Positions 25,103 to 43,256 of a stretch of DNA of 64,000 nt are shown here, piece by piece. Location of the stretch: NCBI GenBank assembly GCA_019634975.1, contig JAHCAI010000002.1, forward strand, positions 310,001 through 374,000, in the 5' to 3' direction. Source of the stretch: Burkholderiales bacterium (GTDB taxonomy: Bacteria > Pseudomonadota > Gammaproteobacteria > Burkholderiales > SG8-41). The notes beneath the pieces were generated by a model, which was not told the DNA's origin, searched no databases, and saw nothing but the letters and a program-made list of their open reading frames with translations. Each line of letters opens with the position of its first letter. The stretch's first letter is position 1. The position numbers were made by a program, and so were the translations under genes.

Positions 25103-27229
25103 TTAGAGGGTTTTTCCTGTCAGTGTGGCGCGGCCGTCCAGCGCGATGACGCCATGCCCCGATTCGCGCACCAGCAGCGGATTGATGTCGAGCTCGGCGA
25201 GCCGCGGGCCGAGGGCGGCGGCGAGTTCGCTCAGGCGGGCGACCGCATCGGCCAGCGCCTCGATGTCGGCGGGCCTGCGTCCCCGTGCGCCGGCCAGCAC
25301 CGGCGCGATGCGCAGGGCGGCGATCAGGCGCCCGGCATGGGCGACGGAGACCGGCGCCACCGCCATCTGCACGTCATCGAGTATTTCCACCAGCACGCCG
25401 CCGCTGCCGACGACAACGACCGGACCGAACTGTTCATCCCAGCGGCAGCCGACGATCAGCTCGATGCCGTCCGACAGCATGGGCTGCACCACGCAGCCCT
25501 CGAGCGTCGCGCCCGGCAGATGCGCTTCGAGGCCGCGCACGATCTGCTGCCATGCCTCGCGCAGCGCCGCCTCGTCGCTGATGCCGAGCCGGACGGCCCC
25601 GGCCTCGCTCTTGTGCACGAGTTGGCGGCATACGCCTTTCAGGACCACCGGGAAACCGATGCGCCGCGCCTGCTCCACCGCGGCATCCGGCGTCGGCGCC
25701 AGCAGGTCCTCGGTGGTGCGTATGCCCGCTTCGCGGAGCAGCGCCTTCGTTTCCGGTTCGGTGAGACGTCCTTCCGGCAGGCCATCGGCCATGCGGCAAA
25801 CACCGGCGGCCCGCGGCGATGGTGCTGCCGGTGGCGGCGGGTCGCGCAGCGCTGCTCCGTAATCGACGGCTGCGCGCAGCACGCGCAGGGCATCGTCGAG
25901 ACGGTTGGTGTACGGGCAGCGGATCTCCCGCAGCGCGCGGCGCGCGCCGTCGACCAATGTGCCGGGTGTGAGCAGCAGGGCGGTCGGCTTGCCGCCGGCG
26001 ATCGCGGCCCGGCCCCACTGCCGGACCTTGTCCTCGAGCTGCGGCGTCGTGGCCACGGCGATCAGGATGGCGCCGACCGCAGGATCTTTCGCCAGCAGTT
26101 CATAGGCCGTGAGCGCGCTGTCGAGGCCGCTGCTGCGCGGCAGGCCGCCGACGTCCAGCGGATTGATGAGCCGCCCCGGCGGCAGCATCGCGCTGAGCGC
26201 GGCACGGGTCTCAGCGCCGGGCTCGGCGAGGACCAGGCCCGCGGTGCTGACCCGGTCGCCGGTCACCGCCACCGTGCCGCCCGAGGGGGAGATCACTGCG
26301 ACGGTTGATCTCGCAGGGGCGCCGAAACGGACCAGGAAATCCGCGCAGTAGATCAGCGCTTCCGGATCATCGAGGAGGATCACCGCGTGGTCGCGGCAGG
26401 CGGCCGCCCATACCGCGTAGGAGCCGGCAAGGCTGGCGGTGTGCGACTGGGTCAGGCGTTCACCGGCGGTGCTGCGCCCGGCCTTCACGGCAAGCACCGG
26501 CTTGCCTGCGGCGCGGGCGCGGCGGGCGAGTTCGAGGAAGCGTGCGCCGTCCTTCAGGCCCTCGACATACAGACAGATTGCGCGGGTGGCGGCGTCCTCG
26601 ATGAAATACTCCATCAGGTCGCAGAGCCCGATGTCCGCCTGGTTGCCGACGGTGGCGGCGACGCTGAATCCGGCACCGCAGTCCTGCGCATGGGAGATCA
26701 GCGACGCCATCAGCGAGCCGCTCTGGCAGGCGAGGCCGATGTCGCCGCGCGGCATCGGTTCCGTCGCCAGCGCGACCGAGGAGGTCAGGGCAAGATTGAG
26801 ATGGGGGTTGATGTAGCCGAGGCAGTTGGGTCCGATGATCCGCAGGCCGTGACGGCGTGCGATGTCCACGAGCACCTGTTGCCGCGCCGCCCCCTCGGGG
26901 CCGGTCTCGGCGAAATCCGCAGTGATCACCACCGCGCCGCGTGCCCCGGACCGGCCGCAATCTTCCAGCGCCTGCGCAAGATGCGCGGCGGGCAGCGCCA
27001 GCAGGCAGACATCGACCGGCTCGCCCGCGGCGGAGAGCTGCGCCACGGCCGGGATGCCCAGGACCTCCTTGGCGCTGGGGTGGACGGGCACGATGCGGCC
27101 GCGATAGCCGTGCTTGAGCAGGAAATGCATGACGCGGCCGCCGAACTTGGCCGGATCGCCGGAAGCACCGAATACGGCCAGGCTGCGCGGGTTCAGTAAG
27201 GCCCGCAATACGGAATTATCCGGGTTCAT
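25103..27229 (-). CDS. ADP-forming acyl-CoA synthetase (acetate-CoA ligase family)
   Basis: A 708-residue fused NDP-forming acyl-CoA synthetase. The order is an N-terminal CoA-binding Rossmann domain (FGASGDPAKFGGRV, about residues 19-32; GPNCLGYINP near 138), two succinyl-CoA-ligase-like domains (about 150-460), then an ATP-grasp domain (about 490-700, with FPVVLKGVCRQLVHKSEAGAV). It would form an acyl-CoA from a carboxylate at the cost of ATP to ADP. The crotonase-family gene 10 bases downstream probably acts on the CoA ester made. It lacks the acetyltransferase domain of the Pat proteins. Confidence 0.9.
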   Translation of the reverse strand: MNPDNSVLRALLNPRSLAVFGASGDPAKFGGRVMHFLLKHGYRGRIVPVHPSAKEVLGIPAVAQLSAAGEPVDVCLLALPAAHLAQALEDCGRSGARGAVVITADFAETGPEGAARQQVLVDIARRHGLRIIGPNCLGYINPHLNLALTSSVALATEPMPRGDIGLACQSGSLMASLISHAQDCGAGFSVAATVGNQADIGLCDLMEYFIEDAATRAICLYVEGLKDGARFLELARRARAAGKPVLAVKAGRSTAGERLTQSHTASLAGSYAVWAAACRDHAVILLDDPEALIYCADFLVRFGAPARSTVAVISPSGGTVAVTGDRVSTAGLVLAEPGAETRAALSAMLPPGRLINPLDVGGLPRSSGLDSALTAYELLAKDPAVGAILIAVATTPQLEDKVRQWGRAAIAGGKPTALLLTPGTLVDGARRALREIRCPYTNRLDDALRVLRAAVDYGAALRDPPPPAAPSPRAAGVCRMADGLPEGRLTEPETKALLREAGIRTTEDLLAPTPDAAVEQARRIGFPVVLKGVCRQLVHKSEAGAVRLGISDEAALREAWQQIVRGLEAHLPGATLEGCVVQPMLSDGIELIVGCRWDEQFGPVVVVGSGGVLVEILDDVQMAVAPVSVAHAGRLIAALRIAPVLAGARGRRPADIEALADAVARLSELAAALGPRLAELDINPLLVRESGHGVIALDGRATLTGKTL

Positions 27230-27329
27230 GATGGATGGCCGAGCATAACATCGCAGTCATCGGCATCGCTGCGCTGACGTCCGGCGCACCTATAATCGGA
27301 GGCATCAATTTTTTTGGGGAGAACACGAT

Positions 27330-28055
27330 ATGGACGGCGTGGCCGTAGTGACGGGAGCGAGTTCGGGCATAGGCGAAGCGATCGCGCAGGATCTGCTCGG
27401 CCAGGGATTGACGGTGGTGACATTGCAGCGCCGGTCGCCGCGGATTGTGCATCCGCGGCTGCTGCACCACGCGGTTGACCTCGCCGATGCCGCTGCGGCA
27501 ACGGCGGCGGCGCGCGAAGTGGCTGCACGGTATCCGGTGCGCTACCTGGTGAACAACGCAGGCGCCAACCGCCCCGGCTCGCTGGAGCAGGCAACGGTCG
27601 ATGACATGGATCATGTCTATGCGCTGAACGTCCGCGCAGCGATGATCCTGATCCAGACCCTGGCGCCGGGCATGCGCGAGGCCAAATTCGGCCGTATCGT
27701 CAATATTTCCTCCAGGGCCATTCTGGGCAAGACGCAACGTCTCGCGTATGCGGCAGGCAAGGCGGGACTTGTCGGCATGACAAGGGTTCTTTGTCTGGAG
27801 TTGGCAGGAGATGGCATCACGATCAATGCAGTTGCCCCGGGTCCAGTGGCCACCGAATTGTTTGACAACGGGCATCCGATAGGCAGTGCCAAACGCCAGG
27901 CTGTGATCGACAGCATCCCCGTGCGCTGGGTTGGAACCCCGAAGGACGTGGCGCGGGCGGTCAGCTTTTTCCTGAGTCCCGACAGTGGCTACATCTCGGG
28001 ACAGACACTTTTCGTCTGCGGTGGCAGCAGTGTCAGTGGCTCGGGGGGTAATTGA
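27330..28055 (+). CDS. Short-chain dehydrogenase/reductase (FabG-like)
   Basis: A 241-residue classical SDR. The cofactor motif TGASSGIG is at residues 8-15, NNAG near 75, and the catalytic triad is Ser of ISSRA with Y140 and K144 (YAAGK). It reduces or oxidises a carbonyl or alcohol with NAD(P)(H) in the cytoplasm; the substrate is unknown. A GGGGAG ribosome binding site precedes ATG 27330. It is divergent from the acyl-CoA synthetase operon, so it may belong to the same catabolic unit. Confidence 0.88.
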   Translation: MDGVAVVTGASSGIGEAIAQDLLGQGLTVVTLQRRSPRIVHPRLLHHAVDLADAAAATAAAREVAARYPVRYLVNNAGANRPGSLEQATVDDMDHVYALNVRAAMILIQTLAPGMREAKFGRIVNISSRAILGKTQRLAYAAGKAGLVGMTRVLCLELAGDGITINAVAPGPVATELFDNGHPIGSAKRQAVIDSIPVRWVGTPKDVARAVSFFLSPDSGYISGQTLFVCGGSSVSGSGGN

Positions 28056-28366
28056 TCAACGCATTGATTAATAATATATTTTTTGTCAGTGTGTGCCCGC
28101 AAACATTCCTGATAGATTGACGCCGGGGGCCGGATCCGGTGGCAATACCCCAAAAGGTGATCAGGGAGGGTTGGAACCCCGGATTTTCAGCGGGCTGATC
28201 ATGCGGGCCATCCCGGCGCCGGGCGATGTCCATGCCGGCAACCGGTGACCGCCGGGCCGAACCCGATTTCGGCCGTAGTTTCAGTGCCTTGAGATTATCC
28301 GCAGACGCGGGATCACCTGGCCATGATTTCCTTCACCGTCCCCCCCATATTTTTCACGTACTTTCA
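28056..28366. other. Non-coding spacer before the tRNA operon
   Basis: About 310 bases with no convincing gene. The first 30 bases are AT-rich (ATTGATTAATAATATATTTTT at the 5' end); the rest is GC-rich with short palindromes around CCGGCGCCGG. No intrinsic terminator for the SDR gene is clear. Confidence 0.5.
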
Positions 28367-28395
28367 TTGACATATCGGCATGACCTGACGATAAT
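28367..28395 (+). promoter_or_regulatory. Strong sigma70 promoter of the tRNA-tuf operon
   Basis: TTGACA (28367-28372), a 17-base spacer, then GATAAT (28390-28395). The first tRNA begins 14 bases after the -10, so transcription would start just before mature tRNA-Tyr. Near-consensus elements fit a stable-RNA promoter. Confidence 0.8.
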
Positions 28396-28409
28396 TGCCG
28401 GTTTCGTTC

Positions 28410-28494
<85 letters not shown>

Positions 28495-28579
28495 GGTTTC
28501 TGATAGTTGCAGGCGCCTGGAAGCGTGTTTGTTGTATCGGGGTGAGTGCGGATTCTCGGAATGTGGTGTGGCAGTCAGG

Positions 28580-28653
28580 GCGGGTGTAGCTCAATGGTAG
28601 AGCAGAAGCCTTCCAAGCTTACGACGAGGGTTCGATTCCCTTCACCCGCTCCA
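28580..28653 (+). tRNA. tRNA-Gly (TCC)
   Basis: A 74-nt tRNA with acceptor stem GCGGGTG/CACCCGC, anticodon TCC at 28612-28614, T-loop GGTTCGATTCC, and encoded CCA. Confidence 0.97.
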
Positions 28654-28697
28654 GCAACCGCTTCCCGACGGGAGCATGGCATCAGCGCAGCGTTTGC

Positions 28698-28772
28698 GCC
28701 CATGTAGCTCAGTGGCAGAGCACTCCCTTGGTAAGGGAGAGGTCGCGTGTTCAATCCACGCCATGGGCACCA
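28698..28772 (+). tRNA. tRNA-Thr (GGT)
   Basis: A 75-nt tRNA with acceptor stem GCCCATG/CATGGGC, anticodon GGT at 28730-28732 and encoded CCA. It lies 56 bases before the first tuf copy and is likely cut from the same transcript. Confidence 0.97.
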
Positions 28773-28828
28773 CTAAAGCAGTCGGGTTTTTATTTTTCAC
28801 AACCATCAACGGCAGGTAGGGAAAAGCA

Positions 28829-29996
28829 ATGGCCAAGGGCAAATTTGAGCGTACGAAGCCGCACGTGAACGTTGGGACGATTGGTCACGTGGACCATGGC
28901 AAGACGACGTTGACGGCGGCGATCACGACGGTGCTGTCGACGAAGTTTGGTGGAGAGGCGAAGGCCTACGACCAGATTGATGCGGCGCCGGAAGAGAAGG
29001 CGCGTGGCATCACGATCAACACGGCGCACGTGGAGTATGAGACGGAGAAGCGTCACTACGCGCACGTGGACTGCCCGGGGCACGCGGACTACGTGAAGAA
29101 CATGATCACGGGTGCGGCGCAGATGGATGGAGCGATTCTGGTGGTGTCGGCGGCGGACGGCTGATGCCGCAGACGCGGCACATTCTGCTGGCGCGGCAGG
29201 TGAGGGTGCCCCTACATCATCGTGTTCATGAACAAGGCGGACATTGGACGACAAGGAGCTGCTGGACGGTGGAGATGGAGGTCCGCGAGCTGCTGTCGAA
29301 ATATAATTCAGGCGACGACACCCCCGATCGTGATTGGTTCGGCGCTGAAGGCGCTGGAAGGCGACAAGGGCGAGCTGGGCGAGGGCGCGATCTGAAGCTG
29401 GCGAGGCGCTGGACAGCTACATTCGGGCGAAGCGTGCGCTGGACGGCCGTTTCTGATGCCGGTGGAAGACGTGTTCTCGATCTCTGGCCGCGGCAGTGGT
29501 GACAGGCCGTGTGGGCGTGGGTGATCAAGGTTGGCGAAGATCGGGTGTGGGTCTGGAAGCCGACGACGAAGACGGTGTGCACGGGGTGTGGAGATGTTCA
29601 GGAAGCTCTGGACCGGGGCGGGCAGGCGACAACGTGGGCATACTGCTGCGCGGCACGAAGCGTGAAGAGGTGGAGCGGGGTCAGGTGCTGGCGAAGCCGG
29701 GCTCGATCACGCCGCACACGAAGTTCACGGCGGAGATTTACGTGCTGTCGAAGGACGAGGGTGGTCGTCACACGCCGTTCTTCAACAGTTACCGTCCGCA
29801 GTTCTACTTCCGGACGACGGACGTGACGGGTTCGATCGAGCTGCCGAAGGGCACGGAGATGGTGATGCCCGGGGACAACATTTCGATCACGGTGACGCTG
29901 ATCCAGCCGATCGCGATGGAAGAGGGACTGCGTTTTGCCATCCGCGAGGGTGGCCGCACCGTCGGCGCCGGCGTCGTCGCAAAGATTATCGAGTAA
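28829..29996 (+). pseudogene. tuf: Elongation factor Tu gene copy 1, disrupted as sequenced
   Basis: The first 111 codons (28829-29160) and the last third (from about 29640) are almost identical at base level to the intact tuf at 45384-46574. Between them, roughly 29161-29635 carries many one- to three-base deletions and insertions plus nearby substitutions, so the frame is broken repeatedly and the copy is 23 bases shorter. EF-Tu delivers aminoacyl-tRNA to the ribosome. The sharp limits of the damage and its position in a duplicated gene suggest low-quality sequence or assembly rather than true decay. The position between tRNA-Thr and tRNA-Trp is the usual site of a functional tuf. Confidence 0.9.
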
Positions 29997-30002
29997 GGCT
30001 GC

Positions 30003-30078
30003 AGGCCAGTAGCTCAACTGGCAGAGCGTCGGTCTCCAAAACCGAAGGTTGGGGGTTCGATTCCCTCCTGGCCTGCCA
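30003..30078 (+). tRNA. tRNA-Trp (CCA)
   Basis: A 76-nt tRNA with acceptor stem AGGCCAG/CTGGCCT, anticodon CCA at 30036-30038, discriminator G and encoded CCA end. It begins seven bases after the tuf stop, so it is part of the same operon. Confidence 0.97.
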
Positions 30079-30154
30079 ACAACAGGCAGTATTAATGGCT
30101 GGAATGCCGGGCCGGCAGGCCCGGCACCAAGGCCAGCACAAGGTGGTTTTGATA

Positions 30155-30496
30155 GTGGACAAGATCAAGGTTGCGGCGGCTGTGTTGCTCGTGGCCGCAG
30201 GTGTCGGCGGGTTCTATTACCTGCAGGAAAGCGCCACGGTCATCCGGCTGGCGGCGTTTCTTGCCGGGCTTGCAGCGGGCGCGGCCGTGCTGTGGACGAC
30301 TGCGGCCGGGCAGAGCTTCTTTGCCTTTGCCCACGAATCGGCAGCCGAGACCCGCAAGGTGGTCTGGCCCACCCGCAACGAGACCTTGCAGGCGACCCTG
30401 ATCGTGTTCGTGTTCGTGGTTGTCATGGCCCTGTTCCTGTGGATTGTCGACGGCATCCTGCTGTGGGCCGTCAAAAAGCTGATTGGCGGGGAATGA
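30155..30496 (+). CDS. secE: Preprotein translocase subunit SecE
   Basis: A 113-residue inner membrane subunit of the SecYEG translocon that clamps SecY. Three hydrophobic segments are visible, two near the N-terminus and the essential one at the C-terminus, preceded by the conserved [15 protein letters not shown] amphipathic helix. I choose GTG 30155 ([10 protein letters not shown]) with AGGTGG upstream; an ATG at 30095 would add 20 residues that overlap the tRNA-Trp downstream sequence and look non-coding. Its stop overlaps the nusG start. Confidence 0.9.
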   Translation: MDKIKVAAAVLLVAAGVGGFYYLQESATVIRLAAFLAGLAAGAAVLWTTAAGQSFFAFAHESAAETRKVVWPTRNETLQATLIVFVFVVVMALFLWIVDGILLWAVKKLIGGE

Positions 30497-31029
30497 TGAG
30501 CAAGAAATGGTATGTGGTGCACGCGTATTCCGGCTTCGAGAAAAGCGTGCAGCGTGCACTGCTCGACCGCATCCGCCGTGCCGGCATGGAGGACAAGTTC
30601 GGCCAGATCCTGGTGCCGGTCGAGGAAGTCATCGAGATGAAGGGCGGCCAGAAGAGCATCAGCGAACGGAAGTTTTTCCCGGGCTATGTGCTGGTCGAGA
30701 TGGAGATGACCGACGAGACCTGGCATCTGATCAAGAACACTGCCAAGGTCACCGGCTTTGTCGGCGGCACCGCAACCAAGCCGACGCCGATTTCGGACAA
30801 GGAAGTGCAGAACATCCTGAACCAGATTCAGGAAGGCGTGGAAAAGCCGCGGCCCAAGGTGCTGTTCGAGGTGGGCGAGGCGGTGCGCGTCAAGGAAGGT
30901 CCGTTTGCCGATTTTCACGGCAACGTGGAAGACGTCAATTACGACAAGAGCAAGCTGCGCGTGTCGGTGACGATCTTCGGCCGCTCGACCCCGGTCGAGC
31001 TGGATTTCGGCCAGGTCGAGAAGGCCTGA
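30496..31029 (+). CDS. nusG: Transcription termination/antitermination factor NusG
   Basis: A 177-residue factor that binds RNA polymerase, suppresses pausing and links to Rho or ribosomal S10. The NGN domain starts [13 protein letters not shown], and the C-terminal KOW domain reads [20 protein letters not shown] 30496 overlaps the secE stop; an in-frame ATG lies three bases upstream. Order secE-nusG-rplK is the usual one. Confidence 0.97.
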   Translation: MSKKWYVVHAYSGFEKSVQRALLDRIRRAGMEDKFGQILVPVEEVIEMKGGQKSISERKFFPGYVLVEMEMTDETWHLIKNTAKVTGFVGGTATKPTPISDKEVQNILNQIQEGVEKPRPKVLFEVGEAVRVKEGPFADFHGNVEDVNYDKSKLRVSVTIFGRSTPVELDFGQVEKA

Positions 31030-31113
31030 CCCGTTTTTTTGTTGTGATTTAACCCCGGGGAGGGTGCCGCATCCGCCCGATGCGAACCCGTCTGAACCCG
31101 CAAGGAGAGTGTG

Positions 31114-31545
31114 ATGGCAAAGAAAGTAGTCGGCTTCATCAAGCTGCAGGTGCCGGCGGGCAAGGCGAATCCCTCGCCGCCCATCGGCCCGGCGTTGGGC
31201 CAGCGCGGCCTGAACATCATGGAATTCTGCAAGGCATTCAACGCTGCCACGCAGAAAATGGAGCCCGGCCTGCCGGTACCCGTGGTGATCACCGCGTACC
31301 AGGACAAGAGTTTCACCTTCATCATGAAGACGCCGCCGGCGTCGATCCTGATCAAGAAGGCTGCAAAGATCGAAAGCGGCAGCAAGCGCCCCAATACCGA
31401 GAAAGTGGGTCGACTGACCCGCGCCCAGGTCGAGGAGATCGCGAAGGCGAAGATGCCCGACCTGACCGCGGCGGACCTGAATGCGGCCGTGCGCACGATC
31501 GCCGGCAGCGCCCGCAGCATGGGCGTCGATGTGGAGGGTGTGTAA
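31114..31545 (+). CDS. rplK: 50S ribosomal protein L11
   Basis: A 143-residue protein of the GTPase-associated centre of the 50S subunit. The linker [20 protein letters not shown] and the C-terminal RNA-binding domain with GSARSMGV are typical. An AAGGAGAG site precedes; ATG 31114 is preferred to GTG 31111. It is followed directly by rplA with no gap. Confidence 0.97.
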   Translation: MAKKVVGFIKLQVPAGKANPSPPIGPALGQRGLNIMEFCKAFNAATQKMEPGLPVPVVITAYQDKSFTFIMKTPPASILIKKAAKIESGSKRPNTEKVGRLTRAQVEEIAKAKMPDLTAADLNAAVRTIAGSARSMGVDVEGV

Positions 31546-32247
31546 ATGGCCAACGTATCCAAACGCTACAAGGCGGTGAGGGCCAAGGTTGACCGCAGCA
31601 AGCTCTACGCCCTGAAGGACGCGCTGCAGCTGGTCAAGGAAGGCGCCACTGCGAAGTTCAACGAAGCGGTCGATGTCGCGATCAACCTCGGCATCGATGC
31701 CAAGAAATCCGACCAGAACGTGCGCGGCTCGGTCGTGCTGCCCCAGGGCACCGGCAAGACGGTGCGCGTGGCGGTGTTCGCCCAGGGCGACAAGGCGCAG
31801 CAGGCGAAGGATGCCGGCGCCGACCTCGTCGGCTTCGACGACCTCGCAGCCGAGATCAAGGGCGGCAGGATGGATTTTGACGTGGTGATCGCAACGCCGG
31901 ACGCGATGCGCGTGGTCGGCCAGCTGGGGCAGGTGCTGGGTCCGCGGGGCCTGATGCCGAACCCGAAGGTGGGCACGGTGACCATGGATGTGACGCTGGC
32001 GGTGAAGAACGCCAAGGCCGGCCAGGTTCAGTACCGTGCCGACAAGGCCGGCATCGTGCAGTGCACGATCGGCCGCGCATCGTTCACCGTCGACGCGCTC
32101 GAGGAAAACATCCGCGCGCTGGTCGATGCGGTGAACAAGTCGCGGCCTGCCGGTGCCAAGGGGATCTACCTGAAGAAGGTGGCGGTCTCCAGCACCATGG
32201 GCCCCGGCGTGCGTGTCGACCAGTCGAGCTTCGCGCAGCAGCAGTGA
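31546..32247 (+). CDS. rplA: 50S ribosomal protein L1
   Basis: A 233-residue protein of the mobile L1 stalk that helps release the E-site tRNA. The characteristic [12 protein letters not shown] and [16 protein letters not shown] segments are present. In E. coli, L1 represses the L11 operon by binding its mRNA; the same is likely here. ATG follows the rplK stop immediately. Confidence 0.97.
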   Translation: MANVSKRYKAVRAKVDRSKLYALKDALQLVKEGATAKFNEAVDVAINLGIDAKKSDQNVRGSVVLPQGTGKTVRVAVFAQGDKAQQAKDAGADLVGFDDLAAEIKGGRMDFDVVIATPDAMRVVGQLGQVLGPRGLMPNPKVGTVTMDVTLAVKNAKAGQVQYRADKAGIVQCTIGRASFTVDALEENIRALVDAVNKSRPAGAKGIYLKKVAVSSTMGPGVRVDQSSFAQQQ

Positions 32248-32319
32248 TTCAAGCCCCTGCGCGTATCGCGCAGGGCAGTAACTTTGGGCCGCCGGCAGTC
32301 CATCGCCGGCGGGTTGTCA

Positions 32320-32430
32320 AAGACCGTAGGTGCCGCAAGGTTTAATTTTTGGATGAAGGCCGCAGGCATCCGCCGAGGCCGGAAACCGGAGTCCTACGCA
32401 GACGGTGTGCCCGAAACAGGTCAAACATGT
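32320..32430 (+). promoter_or_regulatory. L10 leader (autoregulatory RNA of rplJ-rplL)
   Basis: The 324-base gap between rplA and rplJ holds the typical L10-leader pattern: GTAGGTGCCGCAAGG (from 32326) pairing with CCTACGCAGACGG (from about 32393), with helical segments between. In this element the L10-(L12)n complex binds and lowers translation of rplJL. An 8-bp hairpin (32289-32312) lies just upstream. The rest of the gap up to 32560 is structured but shows no gene. Confidence 0.75.
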
Positions 32431-32571
32431 TCATGTCTGGCTCCTGGATCAGTCGCCGTGCAGTACGGCGGGCATGTAAGGAAAGTGGCAGGCCGGGAAG
32501 CCGCAAGGCAATCCTGCTCTCTTCCGGGCAACGTCCGCCGGTCATCGTTTAACGTTTAACGGAGAACGACC

Positions 32572-33102
32572 TTGAGTCTCAATCTGGAGCAGAAGCAAGC
32601 GGTGGTGGCAGAGGTAAGCGCGCAGGTTGCGCAAGCCCAGGCCATCGTACTCGCCGAGTACCGCAGCCTGCCCGTGGCGGACATGACCGAATTGCGCAAG
32701 AAGGCGCGCGAATCGGGTGTGTACTTCCGCGTTCTGAAGAATACCCTGGCGCGCCGCGCCGTTGCCGAGACGCCGTTCAAGGGGCTCGCTGACCAGATGA
32801 TCGGTCCGCTGGCCTACGGCATTTCGAGCGACCCGGTCGCTGCCGCCAAGGTGCTGCACGAGTTTTCGAAAGGGAATGAGCGTCTCGTGATCAAGGGCGG
32901 CGCAATGCCGAACGTCGTGATGAGTGCCAAGGAAGTCGCGGCGCTCGCCAAGATGCCCAGCCGTCAGGAACTGCTCGCCACCCTGCTCGGAACCATGCAG
33001 GCCCCCGTCGCGACCTTTGTGCGGACCCTCAACGAGGTGCCGTCCAAGTTCGTGCGTGCGCTTGCTGCCGTGCGCGATCAGAAGGAAAAGCAGGCGGCGT
33101 GA
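32572..33102 (+). CDS. rplJ: 50S ribosomal protein L10
   Basis: A 176-residue protein forming the base of the L12 stalk. The N-terminal RNA-binding domain shows [20 protein letters not shown] and [14 protein letters not shown]; the C-terminal helix binds L12 dimers. The start is TTG 32572, after a GGAGAA site; this weak start fits autoregulation by the upstream leader. Confidence 0.96.
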   Translation: MSLNLEQKQAVVAEVSAQVAQAQAIVLAEYRSLPVADMTELRKKARESGVYFRVLKNTLARRAVAETPFKGLADQMIGPLAYGISSDPVAAAKVLHEFSKGNERLVIKGGAMPNVVMSAKEVAALAKMPSRQELLATLLGTMQAPVATFVRTLNEVPSKFVRALAAVRDQKEKQAA

Positions 33103-33135
33103 TGTCATCGCCCACCGGGCGTGACGCCGCACACA

Positions 33136-33161
33136 CAAGTATTTGTTTTAATTAAACTTTT
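33136..33161 (+). repeat. AT-rich AAGTATTTG element, copy 4
   Basis: AAGTATTTG (33137-33145) followed by TTTTAATTAAACTTTTAG in the 77-base gap between rplJ and rplL. It shares its core with the copies elsewhere in the window. It ends just before the rplL ribosome binding site (AGGAGA). Confidence 0.6.
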
Positions 33162-33179
33162 AGCATTCAGGAGAACGAC

Positions 33180-33560
<381 letters not shown>

Positions 33561-33572
33561 CTGCTGGACCTT

Positions 33573-33610
33573 GCACCCGCCGGCAGGCAGCTGCCGGCGG
33601 GTGCCCTTTG
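33573..33610 (+). terminator. Large hairpin between rplL and rpoB (attenuator)
   Basis: A perfect 14-bp GC-rich stem (33573-33586 with 33591-33604) and GCAG loop just after rplL, followed only by a weak T tract (CCTTTG). In E. coli a partial terminator at the same place lowers rpoBC expression relative to the ribosomal genes; the same role is likely here. Confidence 0.75.
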
Positions 33611-33710
33611 ACCGATTGATTTTCTGAAGGTCGAAAGTGGCAGGTCATACCGCAAAAGCCGCGAATGTGACCTGCAACGTTTGACTTTCTGACTCTGCTC
33701 CGGAGTGGAC

Positions 33711-37823
<4,113 letters not shown>

Positions 37824-37907
37824 TCAGGAACCAGGGAACGGCGGCCGAGGCTGGCCGCCGGACGCAGCGAACCGCGCAGCACGGCAAAGATTACGTAGGA
37901 GTTTGCG

Positions 37908-42158
<4,251 letters not shown>

Positions 42159-42246
42159 CAGCAATGAATCTGCCCCATAAAATCGATAGTCTTTTTTGGG
42201 CGTGGTGCGGCCTCGGTTTTCGCGCCGCTCCCCATCGGTAAAAATC

Positions 42247-42278
42247 GGGACGGCGGAAACGCCGTCCCAGCATTTTTT
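42247..42278 (+). terminator. Intrinsic terminator between rpoC and rpsL
   Basis: A perfect 9-bp stem with a GAAA tetraloop (42247-42268), followed by AGCA and six T residues. It would end the rpoBC transcript or attenuate read-through into the str operon, which begins 91 bases later. Confidence 0.85.
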
Positions 42279-42369
42279 GGGGCCGAGTCCGGAATACCGG
42301 ACAGCGGGCAGCAGGGAAGGCTCGTGGCAAACCGGAATATTGTCGTAACTTATTGAGAATCAAGGAAAA

Positions 42370-42747
42370 ATGCCGACCGTAAACCAACTGGTGCGTAAAC
42401 CCCGGGAAGCGCCCCGCACGAAAAGCAAGGTGCCGGCGCTGGCGGGAAGCCCGCAAAAGCGCGGAGTCTGCACGCGCGTCTACACGACCACCCCCAAAAA
42501 ACCGAACTCGGCGCTGCGCAAGGTCGCGAAGGTGCGGCTCACCAACGGCTTCGAAGTCATCGGTTACATCGGCGGAGAGGGGCACAACCTGCAGGAGCAT
42601 TCGGTGGTGCTGATTCGCGGCGGCCGTGTGAAGGACCTGCCGGGTGTGCGTTATCACATCGTGCGCGGCAGTCTTGATACCGCGGGTGTCAAGGACCGCA
42701 AACAGAGCCGCTCGAAATACGGCGCGAAACGCGCCAAGGCTGCTTGA
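42370..42747 (+). CDS. rpsL: 30S ribosomal protein S12
   Basis: A 125-residue decoding-centre protein. K43 ([12 protein letters not shown]) and K88 (GGRVKDLPG) are wild type at the known streptomycin-resistance positions. An AAGGAA site precedes the ATG. First gene of the str operon. Confidence 0.97.
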   Translation: MPTVNQLVRKPREAPRTKSKVPALAGSPQKRGVCTRVYTTTPKKPNSALRKVAKVRLTNGFEVIGYIGGEGHNLQEHSVVLIRGGRVKDLPGVRYHIVRGSLDTAGVKDRKQSRSKYGAKRAKAA

Positions 42748-42762
42748 TAGGGGATCAGGGAA

Positions 42763-43233
42763 ATGCCACGTCGCAGAGAAGTGCCCAAGCGTGAAGTGCT
42801 GCCGGATCCGAAGTTCGGCAGCGCCGATGTATCGAAATTCATCAACGTGCTGATGACCAGCGGCAAGAAATCGGTGGCCGAGCGGATCATGTACGGCGCG
42901 CTCGAGCAGATCGGCAAGAAAACCGGCAAGGACGCCCTTGAGGTTTTCAACCAGGCGGTGAACAACGTCAAGCCGATGGTCGAGGTGAAGAGCCGGCGCG
43001 TCGGTGGTGCGAACTACCAGGTGCCGGTCGAAGTGCGTTCAGTCCGCAGGATGGCGCTGGCAATGCGCTGGTTGCGCGATGCTGCCCGTGGCCGCAGCGA
43101 GAAATCGATGGGTGCGCGCCTTGCAGGTGAGCTGGCCGAGGCGGCCGAAGGCCGCGGCGGCGCCATGAAAAAACGCGAAGAAGTGCATCGTATGGCGGAA
43201 GCCAACAAGGCCTTCTCGCATTACCGGTTCTGA
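42763..43233 (+). CDS. rpsG: 30S ribosomal protein S7
   Basis: A 156-residue primary binder of the 16S 3' major domain. It starts [16 protein letters not shown] and has [20 protein letters not shown]. In E. coli S7 represses the str operon. It follows rpsL by 15 bases. Confidence 0.97.
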   Translation: MPRRREVPKREVLPDPKFGSADVSKFINVLMTSGKKSVAERIMYGALEQIGKKTGKDALEVFNQAVNNVKPMVEVKSRRVGGANYQVPVEVRSVRRMALAMRWLRDAARGRSEKSMGARLAGELAEAAEGRGGAMKKREEVHRMAEANKAFSHYRF

Positions 43234-43256
43234 TGCCGGCGTAAAGGTAGATCAAC

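Noticed and set aside
29164-29826. Short plus-strand ORFs in the damaged tuf copy.
   Set aside because: They are frame-shifted pieces of EF-Tu, not separate genes.
32284-32559. A 91-codon ORF in the gap between rplA and rplJ.
   Set aside because: It lies over the structured L10 leader and has no protein similarity that I can see.
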